From Paeniglutamicibacter quisquiliarum (GTDB lineage: Bacteria; Actinomycetota; Actinomycetes; Actinomycetales; Micrococcaceae): a DNA stretch of 64,000 nt. The position numbers and the translations under genes are program-made. The stretch spans positions 1 to 64,000 of the forward strand of contig NZ_JAHRED010000006.1 in the NCBI RefSeq assembly GCF_019084045.1. The letters are read 5' to 3'. Every line of letters begins with the position of its first letter. Positions within the stretch are counted from its first letter, which is position 1. The notes below the pieces were generated by a model. It did not search any database, was not told where the DNA came from, and saw only the letters and a program-made list of their open reading frames with translations. This document shows, piece after piece, positions 7,906 to 17,391 of this stretch.

Positions 7906-7995
7906 CAATCCTCTCGCTGCTTCCAAAAACCTGCAGTCCCCATTCTCTCCCGCCCGTTGACAGGGGAGAAATTCCGCCGGCGGAGGCGGGAGCCG

Positions 7996-9363
7996 CTAGA
8001 GCGAGACAACCAGCAGGGTTGCGGCGAAAACGATGCCGGAGGCGATCAGCACGATCGTGGTGTAACCGAGGATGTCGCGCATCTTCAATCCCGCGATGGC
8101 CAGCAGCGGCAGGGCCCAGAACGGCTGGATCATGTTGGTCCACTGGTCGCCGTAGGCAACCGCCATGATCGGGATGGCCGGATCCACGCCCAGCTCCGCG
8201 GCGGCCGTGAGCATGATCGGCGCCTGTACGGCGAACTGCCCGCCGCCGGAGGGGACGAAGAAGTTCACCAGCCCGGCCGAGAGGAACGCCAGCACCCCGA
8301 AGGTCTGCGGCGTGGAAATCGACACGAAGACGTCCGAGAGCACCTGGATCAGCCCGGTGCCGGTCATGATGCCCAGGATCCCGGCGTAGAGCGGGAACTG
8401 CAGCAGGATCTCGCCGACGTTCGACGCCGCGTGCTTGGTCAGCGCCATCAGCTCGAAGGGACTGCGCACCAGCAGCAGGATCAGGGCCAGGAAGGACCAG
8501 TTGACGATGTCCAGGGTCAGGGTGCCGCCGGTGGAGAAGTGGATGGCCAGGTAGGCCAGCAGCATTGCGCCCAGCAGCAGCGTGGGCAGCCGGCTGGCGT
8601 CCAGGCGGTCCGCCGGCGTGCTGACCTCGTCGTCCACGGCTACCAGGCCCTCGCGGGCGTCGGTGGCCAGTTCCACGATCTTGTCGTTTCCGCGCGGGGC
8701 CACCAGGTACAGGGAGAAGGCAACCAGGACGATGGTGGCCACGGTGGCGATCATGTTCCACGAGGAGAACGTCGTCTCCGAGGTCGACAGCGGGCCGCCG
8801 AGCTGCTTGGCTATGAACGAGTCAGGGGTGGCGGCGGTCAGCGGCCCGGAGCCGGAGTAGCCCATGTGCCAGACGACGAACCCGGCGAATCCGGCGGCCA
8901 CGAGCATCGGGAAGTGGAAGCGGATGCCGCGTTCGCGTCCCTGGGCGGCGACCTCCCGCGCCAGCAGCCCGCCCACCACGAGCCCCAGCCCCCAGGTGAC
9001 CAGGGATGCCACGGCCGCCACGAGGAACACGAACAGGTAGCCCTGGAGCGCGGTCTTGGGGATGCGGCCCAGGAAGCGCAGGAGCCTGCGCACGGGCCGG
9101 GTGTTGGCCAGGATGAACCCGAGCATCAGCACCAGCGCCATTTGGGTGATGAAGGCCAGCAGCCCGGAGAGCCCGTCTCCCCAGCTTTGCACGATGAGCA
9201 GCGGGCTGGACCCGGTGACCAGCAGCGCGAGGACGGCGACGATGAAGGTCAGGGCAATCGCGAAGACCAGGGCCGAGGGGATGAATCGTTCGACAAGGTT
9301 GTTGACGGGCCGCATGGCCCGGGAGATTGCTGTTCCACCTTGCGGTGCGGCGGTTTTGCTCAT
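7996..9363 (-). CDS. short-chain fatty acid transporter, AtoE family
   Basis: The 455-residue protein has about 11-12 transmembrane segments and family motifs of the AtoE short-chain fatty-acid transporters: WGDGLSGLL near residue 65, GHMGYSG-like WHMGYSGSGPL near 167, and VPSGGGQFAVQAP near residue 365. It probably imports acetoacetate, butyrate or similar acids by proton symport. Its position between menA and menE looks like an insertion into the menaquinone block; there is no functional link that I can see. Substrate is inferred from family only. Confidence 0.85.
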   Translation of the reverse strand: MSKTAAPQGGTAISRAMRPVNNLVERFIPSALVFAIALTFIVAVLALLVTGSSPLLIVQSWGDGLSGLLAFITQMALVLMLGFILANTRPVRRLLRFLGRIPKTALQGYLFVFLVAAVASLVTWGLGLVVGGLLAREVAAQGRERGIRFHFPMLVAAGFAGFVVWHMGYSGSGPLTAATPDSFIAKQLGGPLSTSETTFSSWNMIATVATIVLVAFSLYLVAPRGNDKIVELATDAREGLVAVDDEVSTPADRLDASRLPTLLLGAMLLAYLAIHFSTGGTLTLDIVNWSFLALILLLVRSPFELMALTKHAASNVGEILLQFPLYAGILGIMTGTGLIQVLSDVFVSISTPQTFGVLAFLSAGLVNFFVPSGGGQFAVQAPIMLTAAAELGVDPAIPIMAVAYGDQWTNMIQPFWALPLLAIAGLKMRDILGYTTIVLIASGIVFAATLLVVSL

Positions 9364-9521
9364 GAACTGACACCTCTTCGTGTGAATCCGGCGGGGTCAG
9401 CCAGAAAATGGACGCTGACCAGTGATGTTTCCCACGTTACGACAGAAGAACTGGTTTCCCCGGCCGCATGCCGGCCGGGCGGTGAGCGTGTCGCCGGCTC
9501 CCGGGCGGGGCCGCGGGCCGG

Positions 9522-10649
9522 TCAGTCCGAGGGCGCGGCCAGCCGCGAGGCGAGCTGCATCCGGTCGACCTTGCCGTTGGGCAGCAGCGGCAACGCCGGC
9601 AGGTTGAGCACCCGCCGGGGCACCGCAACCGCACCGAGCGACCGGCGCACCGCGTCGGCCAGGGCCTCCGGGGAGCAGTTGCCCACATAGGCGGCACCGA
9701 TCTGCTGGCCCCACTGTGCATCGGGCACCGGGACCACTGTCACCGCCTCGACCCCGGGAACCGCTTCGAGGACGTGCTGGACCTCGGCGGCGGAGACCTT
9801 CACCCCGCCGGTGATGATCACGTCGTCCGCGCGTCCTGTCACCGAGAGCACGCCGTCGTTGAAGCTGCCCAGGTCGTCGGTCGCATACCAGCGCACGCCG
9901 GAGTCGTCGACGCTGAAGTGCCTGGAGGTCAGTTCGGGGTTCCCGAGGTAGCCCGAGGCGATGGTGGTCCCACCCAGCCAGATCCTGCCCCCCACGGTCT
10001 TCACCCGGACCCCGGGCAGGGCGCGGGCGTTGTAGACGCAGCCGCCGGCCGTCTCGCTGGAGCCGTAGGTGAGGTGGAGCTTGAGCGAATGCCTGGCCGC
10101 CTCCTCCAGCACTGCCCGCGGGGCGCGTGCCCCGCCAAGCAGGATCGCGTCGAAGCGCTTGAGCGTCGCCAGGGTTTGCCCCGTCGGCTCGGTGAGCAGG
10201 CGCTGCAGCTGCGTGGGAACCAGGGAGACGAGCCGCCGCGAATCGGTCAGGGCGGAGGCTGCCTCGTTGAACCCGGCCGCGTCGAAGCCGGTGTCCAGGT
10301 CCATGGCCCAGGGCCGGGTCCCCGCGTACAGGCTGCGCGTGAGCACCGCCAGCCCCGCCACATAGTGCAGGGGCAGGGCCAGCAGCCATTGGCCCTCGAA
10401 CCCCAGGTACTCGGCCGTGGCCATGGACGAGGTGGCCAGGGCCTCGACCGACAGCGCGGTGCGCTTCGGGGTGCCGGTGGAGCCCGAGGTGCGCACCACC
10501 GCGGCGATGTCCCGGAGCCCGTCAAGCTCCGCGACGGGCACCGGGTTCACGAGATAGCCGTTGTTGGTGGCACCGGGCAGGATTTCCACCGCCGGTCCGT
10601 CCCCGTTGAGCGAGGCGGACAGGGCGGCGAGCGCGGAATCGGGGTTCAT
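9522..10649 (-). CDS. menE: o-succinylbenzoate--CoA ligase
   Basis: An adenylate-forming enzyme of 375 residues with the P-loop-like motif TSGSTGTPKR (about residues 51-60), the core motif YGSSETAGG, and the C-terminal PNGKVDR with the catalytic lysine. The short length is typical of actinobacterial MenE, which activates o-succinylbenzoate for MenB. It begins 21 bases after the menB stop codon with no promoter between, so menB-menE is an operon. General acyl-CoA ligase is the alternative, but the men context decides. Confidence 0.9.
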   Translation of the reverse strand: MNPDSALAALSASLNGDGPAVEILPGATNNGYLVNPVPVAELDGLRDIAAVVRTSGSTGTPKRTALSVEALATSSMATAEYLGFEGQWLLALPLHYVAGLAVLTRSLYAGTRPWAMDLDTGFDAAGFNEAASALTDSRRLVSLVPTQLQRLLTEPTGQTLATLKRFDAILLGGARAPRAVLEEAARHSLKLHLTYGSSETAGGCVYNARALPGVRVKTVGGRIWLGGTTIASGYLGNPELTSRHFSVDDSGVRWYATDDLGSFNDGVLSVTGRADDVIITGGVKVSAAEVQHVLEAVPGVEAVTVVPVPDAQWGQQIGAAYVGNCSPEALADAVRRSLGAVAVPRRVLNLPALPLLPNGKVDRMQLASRLAAPSD

Positions 10650-10670
10650 GGGCGGCTGGATTCCTTGGGC

Positions 10671-11636
10671 CTAGAAGTAGTAGGGGTGCGGCGACCAGTC
10701 GGGGTCGCGCTTCTCCAGGAAGGCGTCGCGGCCCTCGACGGCCTCGTCGGTCATGTAGGCCATGCGGGTGGCCTCGCCGGCGAAGACCTGCTGGCCGGCC
10801 AGCCCGTCGTCTGCCAGGTTGAAGGCGAACTTGAGCATGCGGATGGCCTGCGGGGATTGCCTGGCGATGTCGGCGGCGTACTCCAGGGCGACCTCCTCGA
10901 GGCGGGCGTGGTCCACCGCCTCGTTGACCGCTCCCATGGCCACCATGTCCTCGGCCGAGTATTCGCGGGCGAGGAAGAAGATCGCCCGTGCGGTCTTCTG
11001 GCCGACCTGGCGGGCCAGCAGCGCCGAGCCGTAGCCGGCGTCGAAGGAGCCGACGGTCGCGTCGGTCTGCTTGAACCTGCCGTGCTGGCGGGAGGCGATG
11101 GTCAGGTCCGAGACCACGTGCAGCGAGTGCCCGCCGCCGGCGGCCCAGCCGTTGACCACGGCGATGACTACCTTGGGCATGGTGCGCATCAGGCGCTGGA
11201 CCTCGAGGATGTGCAGGCGACCGGCGCGGGCCGGGTCGATCGAGTCGGCGGTCTGGCCCTCGGCGTAGCGGTAGCCGTCGCGGCCGCGGATGCGCTGGTC
11301 CCCGCCGGAGCAGAAGGAATGCCCGCCGTCCTTGGGCGAGGGGCCGTTGCCGGTGAGCAGGACGGTTGCCACATCCGAGCTCATGCGCGCGTGGTCCATC
11401 ACGCGGTAGAGCTCGTCCACGGTTCCGGGGCGGAACGCGTTGCGGACCTCGGGGCGGTTGAAGGCGATGCGCACGGTGGGCAGGTCGCGAACGACGGCGC
11501 CGGCGGAATCGCGTTCGACCTGGCGGTGGTAGGTCATGTCCTCGAGGTCGAATCCCTCGACGACGCGCCACTGCACGGGGTCGAAGATGTCGGAAACCTT
11601 GGCTGGCAACTGGGGTGCGGAATCAACGGTGCTCAC
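10671..11636 (-). CDS. menB: 1,4-dihydroxy-2-naphthoyl-CoA synthase
   Basis: A 321-residue crotonase-fold enzyme that cyclises o-succinylbenzoyl-CoA. MenB features include NRPEVRNAFRP near the N-terminus, CSGGDQR (oxyanion hole), VNGWAAGGGHSLHVV, GSFDAGYGS, and the terminal YYF typical of actinobacterial MenB. GTG at 11636 is chosen: sequence upstream lacks family similarity, and TAGCAT at 11649-11644 lies seven bases before it, suggesting a leaderless mRNA. It heads the menB-menE operon. Confidence 0.93.
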   Translation of the reverse strand: MSTVDSAPQLPAKVSDIFDPVQWRVVEGFDLEDMTYHRQVERDSAGAVVRDLPTVRIAFNRPEVRNAFRPGTVDELYRVMDHARMSSDVATVLLTGNGPSPKDGGHSFCSGGDQRIRGRDGYRYAEGQTADSIDPARAGRLHILEVQRLMRTMPKVVIAVVNGWAAGGGHSLHVVSDLTIASRQHGRFKQTDATVGSFDAGYGSALLARQVGQKTARAIFFLAREYSAEDMVAMGAVNEAVDHARLEEVALEYAADIARQSPQAIRMLKFAFNLADDGLAGQQVFAGEATRMAYMTDEAVEGRDAFLEKRDPDWSPHPYYF

Positions 11637-12001
11637 ATCCTGAATGCTATCTGCTCGGGAGCCATGGGGGCGAAAGCGGTGCGTGCCCGGCTCCCGCATC
11701 CCCGGGGCCGGGCGCGGGCGCGCAAACTGTTCAACAATTAATGGTGGCGTTTTGGGCCCGCGTGTGGGTTGCATCAAACTGCCTCCTCACTAGTGCACCT
11801 GTGTCCTTGTCGGTGCCGTGCGGCACCGCCGCGGGGTGCGCCCGGGCCCCTCTGCCGACTTCATGTTGGGTGGCAAAGTGCGGTAAGTTTGCGGCTTGCC
11901 ACCCCCGCCCAATGTTTGGATCGGGCGCCCCCAACGGGCCTAGACGGGTGCCTCCCCGTGCTACCGATGCGGGTTGATCGAGTCACCAAAGGAGCCACGC
12001 G
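11637..12001. other. 365-bp intergenic region between menB and the amino-acid permease
   Basis: This gap holds the menB promoter (TAGCAT at 11644-11649, minus strand) and the 5' leader of the permease. GGGTGGCAA (11868-11876) and TTGCCACCC (11896-11904) form a 9-bp stem, and ACGGG/CCCGT near 11944-11960 a smaller one. I see no known riboswitch and no credible small ORF. The end is a strong ribosome binding site, AAAGGAG at 11988-11994. Confidence 0.5.
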
Positions 12002-13453
12002 TTGGAACCACACAACGTCCGAGACCACCAGCATCATGTCGCCACCGGGGAACCGGAACTGACCTCCGAGGGGTACCATAAGACCCTCACCCGCAGGCAC
12101 GTCCAGATGATCGCGATGGGCGGCGCGATCGGCGTGGGCCTGTTCATGGGGGCCGGCGGCCGCCTGGCCTCGACCGGCCCGGCGCTGATCCTGTCCTACG
12201 CCATGGCCGGGTTGATCGCGTACTTCCTGATGCGCGCACTGGGCGAACTGATCATGTACCGCCAGTCCTCGGGTTCCTTCGTTTCCTACGCCGGTGAGCT
12301 CTTCGGCGCCAAGGGGGCCTTCCTCTCGGGCTGGATGTACGTGCTGAACTGGGCCATGACCGGCATCGCCGAGCTCATCGCCATCGGCCTGTACTTCACC
12401 TATTTCTTCCCGGGCGTCCCGGTGGAGGCCGCCGCGCTGTGCGCGCTGGGCCTGCTGGTGGCCGTGAACCTCTTTAGCGCCAAGGCGTTTGCCGAGTTCG
12501 AGTTCTGGGCGTCCTTCCTGAAGGTCGCCGCGATCGTGCTCTTCCTGTGCATCGGCACCTACCTGGTGGTGACCAACGCCCAGGTCGGCGAGGGCCACGC
12601 CTCGGTGTCCAACCTGTTCGCCGGCGACGGCGGAATGTTCCCGCGCGGCTTCATGATCACCATCCTCGTGCTCAACGCAGTCATCTTCGCCTACAACGCC
12701 ATCGAGCTGGTCGGCATCACCGCCGGCGAAATGGAGGACCCTGCCAGGGAGGTCCCGGCGGCAATCCGCGCCGTCGTGGTGCGCATCGTGGTCTTCTACG
12801 TCGGCTCGGTGACGCTGCTGGCGATGATCGTTCCGTGGAACCAGTACAAGGCGGGGGAAAGCCCGTTCGTCACGGTCTTCGACCAGCTGGGCTGGGGCTG
12901 GATCGGCGGCGTGATGAACTTCGTGGTCATCACCGCCGCACTGAGCTCCTGCAACTCGGGCCTGTACTCCATCGGCCGCATCTTCCGCGCCATGGCCAAC
13001 AACGGCCACGCCCCGGCGTGGCTGACCAGGATGAACAAGCGCCACGTCCCCTACGCCGGCATCCTGGCCATCGGCGGGGTCTACCTCGTGGGCATCGTCC
13101 TGAACGTCTGGCTCGGCGGGACCTACGCCTTCGACCTTGCGCTGAACACCGCCTCGATCGGCGTCCTGTTCACCTGGGCCTCGATCTTCGCCTGCCAGTT
13201 GATGTTGCGCAAAAAGCGCGGCGAGGTCTCCTCCCTGCCGATGCCGGGTTCCCCGTACACCAGCTGGGCCGGCCTGATTGCCCTGGCGATCATCACCGTG
13301 CTCATCGGCTTTGACACGCTCACCGGCCCCGACGGCGAGGTCTTCCACCTGGGCCTGTACACCATCGCCTGCATCCCGCTGATCGCCGTCGGCCTCTGGA
13401 TCGGCTGGCAGAAGGCCAAGCACAACACCGCCAAGAGCGAGCTCTACTCGTAG
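12002..13453 (+). CDS. amino-acid permease, APC superfamily
   Basis: The 483-residue protein has 12 predicted transmembrane segments and the AAT-family N-terminal signature: LTRRHVQMIAMGGAIGVGLF followed by GPALILSYAMAG. It is close in pattern to L-asparagine, D-alanine/D-serine/glycine and GABA permeases (AnsP, CycA, GabP). The substrate cannot be settled here. The start is TTG at 12002, seven bases after AAAGGAG; no better start exists upstream. The gene is monocistronic and closed by the terminator at 13485-13544. Confidence 0.88.
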   Translation: MEPHNVRDHQHHVATGEPELTSEGYHKTLTRRHVQMIAMGGAIGVGLFMGAGGRLASTGPALILSYAMAGLIAYFLMRALGELIMYRQSSGSFVSYAGELFGAKGAFLSGWMYVLNWAMTGIAELIAIGLYFTYFFPGVPVEAAALCALGLLVAVNLFSAKAFAEFEFWASFLKVAAIVLFLCIGTYLVVTNAQVGEGHASVSNLFAGDGGMFPRGFMITILVLNAVIFAYNAIELVGITAGEMEDPAREVPAAIRAVVVRIVVFYVGSVTLLAMIVPWNQYKAGESPFVTVFDQLGWGWIGGVMNFVVITAALSSCNSGLYSIGRIFRAMANNGHAPAWLTRMNKRHVPYAGILAIGGVYLVGIVLNVWLGGTYAFDLALNTASIGVLFTWASIFACQLMLRKKRGEVSSLPMPGSPYTSWAGLIALAIITVLIGFDTLTGPDGEVFHLGLYTIACIPLIAVGLWIGWQKAKHNTAKSELYS

Positions 13454-13484
13454 GGCTTCGTCCGCGCCGGGCAGCGAAAACGGC

Positions 13485-13544
13485 AAAAACGGTGGGTGGG
13501 TGGTTCCCAAGGAAGTCTTGGGAACCACCCACCCACCGTTTTTT
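13485..13544. terminator. strong bidirectional terminator
   Basis: A perfect stem of about 27 bp, rich in GTGGG repeats, with loop GAAGT (13512-13516), is flanked by A5 on the left and T6 on the right. It lies between two convergent transporter genes and works for both strands. Confidence 0.85.
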
Positions 13545-13581
13545 CCAGCGCGTTGCCCCGGGGGGAAGCGGCCGGTCCAAC

Positions 13582-15030
13582 CTAGGAACGGGGAGCGAGG
13601 GCCTCTTCGTCCGTGTCGGCGAGGATGCCGGTCTGGTGGGCGTCCGGAAGCTCGGTTCCGCGCAGCGAGGCACCGGCGGTCTCGGGCAGGTACCGCGTGG
13701 CCACCAGGCCGATGGCACAGGCCGCCATCATGTAGACGGCCGGGAACAGCAGGAAGTCGGTCTCGTTGATGACCGCCTCGTTGACCATGGCCGCGGTGCC
13801 GCCGAAGATCGCGGTTGCCACGTTGTAGGTCACGGCGAAGCCGGCAAACCTGACATGGGACGGGAACATGGCGGGGAAGGTGGCCGTGATGGTGGCCAAC
13901 TGCGGGATGTAGAGCAGGCCCAGGATCGCAAAGCCGAGGATCGCGAGCGGAAAACTCCTGCCCATCAGCCAGAACAGCGGCAGGGCCAGCACAAACAGGC
14001 CGATCAGCGACGCGAACCACAGGGGTTTTCGACCCACCTTGTCCGACAGCGAGCCGGCAAAGGGGATGACGGCCATCATCGCGACCTCGCCGACCAGGAT
14101 CACCATCAGTGACGCCTTCGGGTCAAGGCCCAGCTGGCCCTCGAGATAGGTCGGCATGTAGCTCAGCAGCGTGTAGTTCACGACGTTCAGGGCGATGACC
14201 AGGCCGCTCATGATGAGCATCGGGCGCCAGTAGCCGCGGATAAGCGTGCGCAGCGAGCTTGATTCCTCGACCTCGCCGCGCTCTTCGAGTTCCTGGAAGA
14301 CAGGGGTGTCTTCCAGCTTGTTTCGCAGGTAGAGGCCAATCAGGCCCATGGGCAGGGCCATCATGAACGGCACGCGCCAGCCCCAGTCCATCATTGCCTC
14401 GTCGCTCAGCGCGACCTGGAAGCCCAGCATCACGGCCGTGCCCAAGGCGAAGCCGCCGAGGGTCCCGAACTCCAGGAACGACCCGAAGAAGCCGCGCTTC
14501 TTGTCGGGGGAGTACTCGGCCATGAATGTTGCGGCGCCGCCGTATTCCCCGCCGGTGGAGAAGCCCTGGACCATGCGCAGGAGCACCAGCAGAATCGGTG
14601 CCAGGATGCCGACCTGTTCGAAGGTCGGCAGGATGCCGATGAAGAAGGTTGCCAGGGACATCATCAGGATGGTGAGGGCCAGGATGTGCTTGCGGCCCAG
14701 CTTGTCGCCCAGCGGTCCCCAAACCAGGCCGCCGAGCGGCCTGACCAGGAACGAGAGTGCGAAGGTCCCCAGCGCCATGAGGGTTCCGCCCTCGGTGGGG
14801 AAAAAGTGGAACGTAATGTAGGTGACCGCCACGGCATAGACGCCGTAATCAAACCATTCGGTGAGGTTTCCCATGGCCGAGGCGGCAGTTGCCTTGCGGA
14901 TTTCGCTGCGGCCGGCGGTGGTGGAGAGGTCCGGGCCGATGTCTTCGCCGAAATCCACCGGGTTGGTGGTCTGGGCTGCCACCGGTGTGGTCTTATTCAG
15001 TTGGTTGGGTTGGCTGTTTTCCGGCTGCAT
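13582..15030 (-). CDS. MFS transporter, metabolite:H+ symporter (MHS) family
   Basis: The 482-residue protein has a hydrophilic N-terminus of about 50 residues and 12 transmembrane helices. MHS hallmarks are GNLTEWFDYGVYA in helix 1, RPLGGLVWGPLGDKLGRK after helix 2, and the RMVQGFSTGGEYGG motif of helix 4. Relatives carry proline/betaine, citrate, 2-oxoglutarate, shikimate or aromatic acids. It lies back to back with the beta-oxidation operon, separated by a spacer with a PaaR-like site, so an aromatic or dicarboxylic acid would be a reasonable substrate; this is inference. Confidence 0.88.
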   Translation of the reverse strand: MQPENSQPNQLNKTTPVAAQTTNPVDFGEDIGPDLSTTAGRSEIRKATAASAMGNLTEWFDYGVYAVAVTYITFHFFPTEGGTLMALGTFALSFLVRPLGGLVWGPLGDKLGRKHILALTILMMSLATFFIGILPTFEQVGILAPILLVLLRMVQGFSTGGEYGGAATFMAEYSPDKKRGFFGSFLEFGTLGGFALGTAVMLGFQVALSDEAMMDWGWRVPFMMALPMGLIGLYLRNKLEDTPVFQELEERGEVEESSSLRTLIRGYWRPMLIMSGLVIALNVVNYTLLSYMPTYLEGQLGLDPKASLMVILVGEVAMMAVIPFAGSLSDKVGRKPLWFASLIGLFVLALPLFWLMGRSFPLAILGFAILGLLYIPQLATITATFPAMFPSHVRFAGFAVTYNVATAIFGGTAAMVNEAVINETDFLLFPAVYMMAACAIGLVATRYLPETAGASLRGTELPDAHQTGILADTDEEALAPRS

Positions 15031-15170
15031 TACTGCTCCGTTTGCTATTCAGCTTTCCGTCGACCGGATGCCCGCCCAAGTCCATGTTGAAGGCCCGGAC
15101 GGTGACGGTCCACGATCCAGGCAGGGCCCGGAGTCGGTCAAGTGGAAGACGATACGGCAGTGATTTGGCA

Positions 15171-15255
15171 GGGTCAACCCGAAAAGTTTGTTTCCCGGGA
15201 GGTTGACCCCGCTTGTGGCATGATGGGATTGTATTAGTGAACGAATGGTCGGTAA
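15171..15255. promoter_or_regulatory. regulatory region with PaaR-like operator before the thiolase operon
   Basis: GAACGAATGGTCGGTAA at 15239-15255 matches the operator found before paaA, paaZ, paaI and tetR in this window. Upstream, GGGTCAACC (15171-15179) and GGTTGACCC (15201-15209) form a 9-bp inverted repeat with 21 bases between; the right arm includes a possible -35 TTGACC. A -10 probably lies around 15227-15237. The rest of the 345-bp gap (15031-15375) shows no gene. The thiolase ribosome binding site is AAAGGAG at 15362-15368. Confidence 0.6.
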
Positions 15256-15375
15256 TTCTTCCGTCTCCGTCAGGAGCCGGGTGCCGGGGCCAAACCACGG
15301 AGCATTGCAGGGTCCCTTCCGCCGGTTTTCCGGCGGGGATGGGCCGGGCGTGTGCCAAATGACAAAGGAGTTGTG

Positions 15376-16599
15376 ATGACCGAGGCTTACTTGGTGGGCG
15401 GAGCCCGCACCCCGGTGGGACGATACGGCGGATCGCTGAGCAGCGTGCGTCCCGACGACCTGGCCGCACTGGCCATCCGGGCGGCAGTCGAACGTGCGGG
15501 CGTCGACCCGTCGGCCGTGGACGAGGTCATCTTCGGCAACGCCAACGGCGCAGGCGAGGAAAACCGCAACGTTGCCCGCATGGCCTGGCTGCTGGCCGGC
15601 TTCGAGGACTCCGTCCCGGGCATCACCGTCAACCGCCTCTGTGCCTCCGGGATGAGCGCCATCACCATGGCCAGCCACATGATCAAGGCCGGTGCCGCGG
15701 ACATCGTGGTTGCCGGCGGCGTCGAGTCCATGTCGCGCGCCCCGTGGGTCATGGAAAAGCCGGACAAGGCCTTCGCCAAGCCGGGTGCCAGCTACGACAC
15801 CTCCATTGGCTGGCGCTTCCCCAACCCCGAGTTCCTCTCCGGAGAGCTCTCCCGCGACGGCAAGGCCACCTTCTCCATGCCGGAAACCGCCGAAGAAGTC
15901 GCCCGGGTCTACAACACCTCCCGCGAGGACTGCGACGCCTTTGCCGTGCAGTCGCACGAACGCGCGATCGCCGCGATCGAGGCGGGGCACTTCACGGACG
16001 AAATCGTCCCGGTGGTCGTGAAGACCCGCAAGGGCGAGACGGTCGTGGACACCGATGAGGGCCCGCGCCCCGGCACCACCATGGAAGTCCTCTCGAAGCT
16101 GCGCCCGGTCGTGAAGGGCGGCACCGTGGTCACCGCCGGCAACGCCTCCACGCTCAACGACGGTGCCTCGGCCATCATCGTGGCCTCCGAGGCGGCCATC
16201 AAGAAGTACGGGCTTGTTGCCCGCGCCCGCATCATCGACGGTGCCTCCGCCGGGCTGGCCCCGGAAATCATGGGCATGGGCCCGGTCCCCTCCAGCCGCA
16301 AGGTCCTGGAACGATCCGGCTACACGGTCGATGACCTGGCCGCCGTGGAACTCAACGAGGCGTTCGCCTCGCAGTCCCTGGCGTCCATGCGCGAGCTCGG
16401 GCTGGACCCGGAGATCGTGAACCGGGACGGCGGAGCCATTGCGCTGGGCCACCCGCTGGGCTCCTCCGGCTCGCGCATCGTGATCACCCTGCTCGGCCGC
16501 CTGGAACGCGAAGCCAAGGACGGCGGGTCCAAGCTCGGCCTGGCCACCATGTGCGTCGGCGTCGGCCAGGGCGCGGCCCTGCTCATCGAGGGGGTCTAG
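15376..16599 (+). CDS. acetyl-CoA acyltransferase (PaaJ/PcaF-type thiolase)
   Basis: This thiolase has 407 residues from ATG 15376 (AAAGGAG seven bases upstream). The acyl-accepting cysteine is C89 in NRLCASGM; the catalytic GHPLGSSGSR and CVGVGQGAA motifs lie near the C-terminus. It probably cleaves 3-oxoadipyl-CoA to succinyl-CoA and acetyl-CoA at the end of phenylacetate breakdown. Evidence for that role is the operon (hydratase and dehydrogenase directly behind) and the PaaR-like operator upstream. A general fatty-acid thiolase is possible. Confidence 0.87.
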   Translation: MTEAYLVGGARTPVGRYGGSLSSVRPDDLAALAIRAAVERAGVDPSAVDEVIFGNANGAGEENRNVARMAWLLAGFEDSVPGITVNRLCASGMSAITMASHMIKAGAADIVVAGGVESMSRAPWVMEKPDKAFAKPGASYDTSIGWRFPNPEFLSGELSRDGKATFSMPETAEEVARVYNTSREDCDAFAVQSHERAIAAIEAGHFTDEIVPVVVKTRKGETVVDTDEGPRPGTTMEVLSKLRPVVKGGTVVTAGNASTLNDGASAIIVASEAAIKKYGLVARARIIDGASAGLAPEIMGMGPVPSSRKVLERSGYTVDDLAAVELNEAFASQSLASMRELGLDPEIVNRDGGAIALGHPLGSSGSRIVITLLGRLEREAKDGGSKLGLATMCVGVGQGAALLIEGV

Positions 16600-16602
16600 G
16601 GC

Positions 16603-17391
16603 ATGGGGACCGGCGTGCAGCAGGCCGACTTCCAGACCCTGTTGGTCACCGAGGGCGAGGACAGGCTCAACGTACAACTGAACCGCCCGGCGGTCCGCAA
16701 TGCGATCGACCAGCTAATGGTCGATGAGCTGCACACCGTCTGCTCCTACCTCGAGGCCAGCCCCAAGATCCTGATCCTCTCCGGGATCCCGGCCGACCCG
16801 GAGACCGGAACCAAGGGCATCTTCGCCTCGGGCGCCGACATCGCCCAGTTGCGCGAGCGCCGCCGCGACGACGCCTTGGCCGGCATCAATTCGGGCATCT
16901 TCGACAGGCTTGCGAAGCTGCCCATGCCGGTGATCGCCGCCCTTGACGGGTTTGCGCTGGGCGGCGGGGCCGAGCTGGCATATGCCGCCGACTTCCGCAT
17001 CGGCACACCCGAGCTGCGCATGGGCAACCCCGAAACCGGGCTGGGCATCATGGCGGCCGCCGGTGCCACCTGGCGGCTGAAGGAACTCGTGGGCGAACCT
17101 GTCGCCAAGGAGATCCTGCTGGCCGGGAAGGTGCTCAAGGGCGAGGAGGCCCTGCGCGTCGGACTCGTCACCGAACTCGTCGACGGGACCAAGCTGCTTG
17201 CCGCCGCCTCCGCCCTGGCCGACCGCATCGGTGCCCAGGACGCGTTGGCCGTGCGCATCACCAAGAGCGTTTTCCACGCCCCGCGCGAGGCCCACCCGGT
17301 CATTGACACGCTCGCCCAGGGAATGCTCTTTGAATCCCAGGCAAAATTTGATCGCATGCAGGCCTTCCTGGACAGAAAGAAAAGCAAATGA
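16603..17391 (+). CDS. enoyl-CoA hydratase (PaaF-like)
   Basis: The 262-residue crotonase-fold protein keeps both catalytic glutamates of hydratases, in LGGGAEL and NPETGLG, so it should hydrate a 2,3-double bond; PaaF converts 2,3-dehydroadipyl-CoA to 3-hydroxyadipyl-CoA. ATG at 16603 follows three bases after the thiolase stop, and its end overlaps the next gene by four bases, showing translational coupling in the operon. An isomerase role (PaaG) cannot be excluded, since no second crotonase gene lies in this operon. Confidence 0.85.
   Translation: MGTGVQQADFQTLLVTEGEDRLNVQLNRPAVRNAIDQLMVDELHTVCSYLEASPKILILSGIPADPETGTKGIFASGADIAQLRERRRDDALAGINSGIFDRLAKLPMPVIAALDGFALGGGAELAYAADFRIGTPELRMGNPETGLGIMAAAGATWRLKELVGEPVAKEILLAGKVLKGEEALRVGLVTELVDGTKLLAAASALADRIGAQDALAVRITKSVFHAPREAHPVIDTLAQGMLFESQAKFDRMQAFLDRKKSK

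Noticed and set aside
7120-9690. Very long open frame on the plus strand opposite menA, the fatty-acid transporter and menE
   Set aside because: Composition is Gly/Gln/His/Arg-rich and it lies antisense to three genes with clear motifs; a GC-codon shadow.
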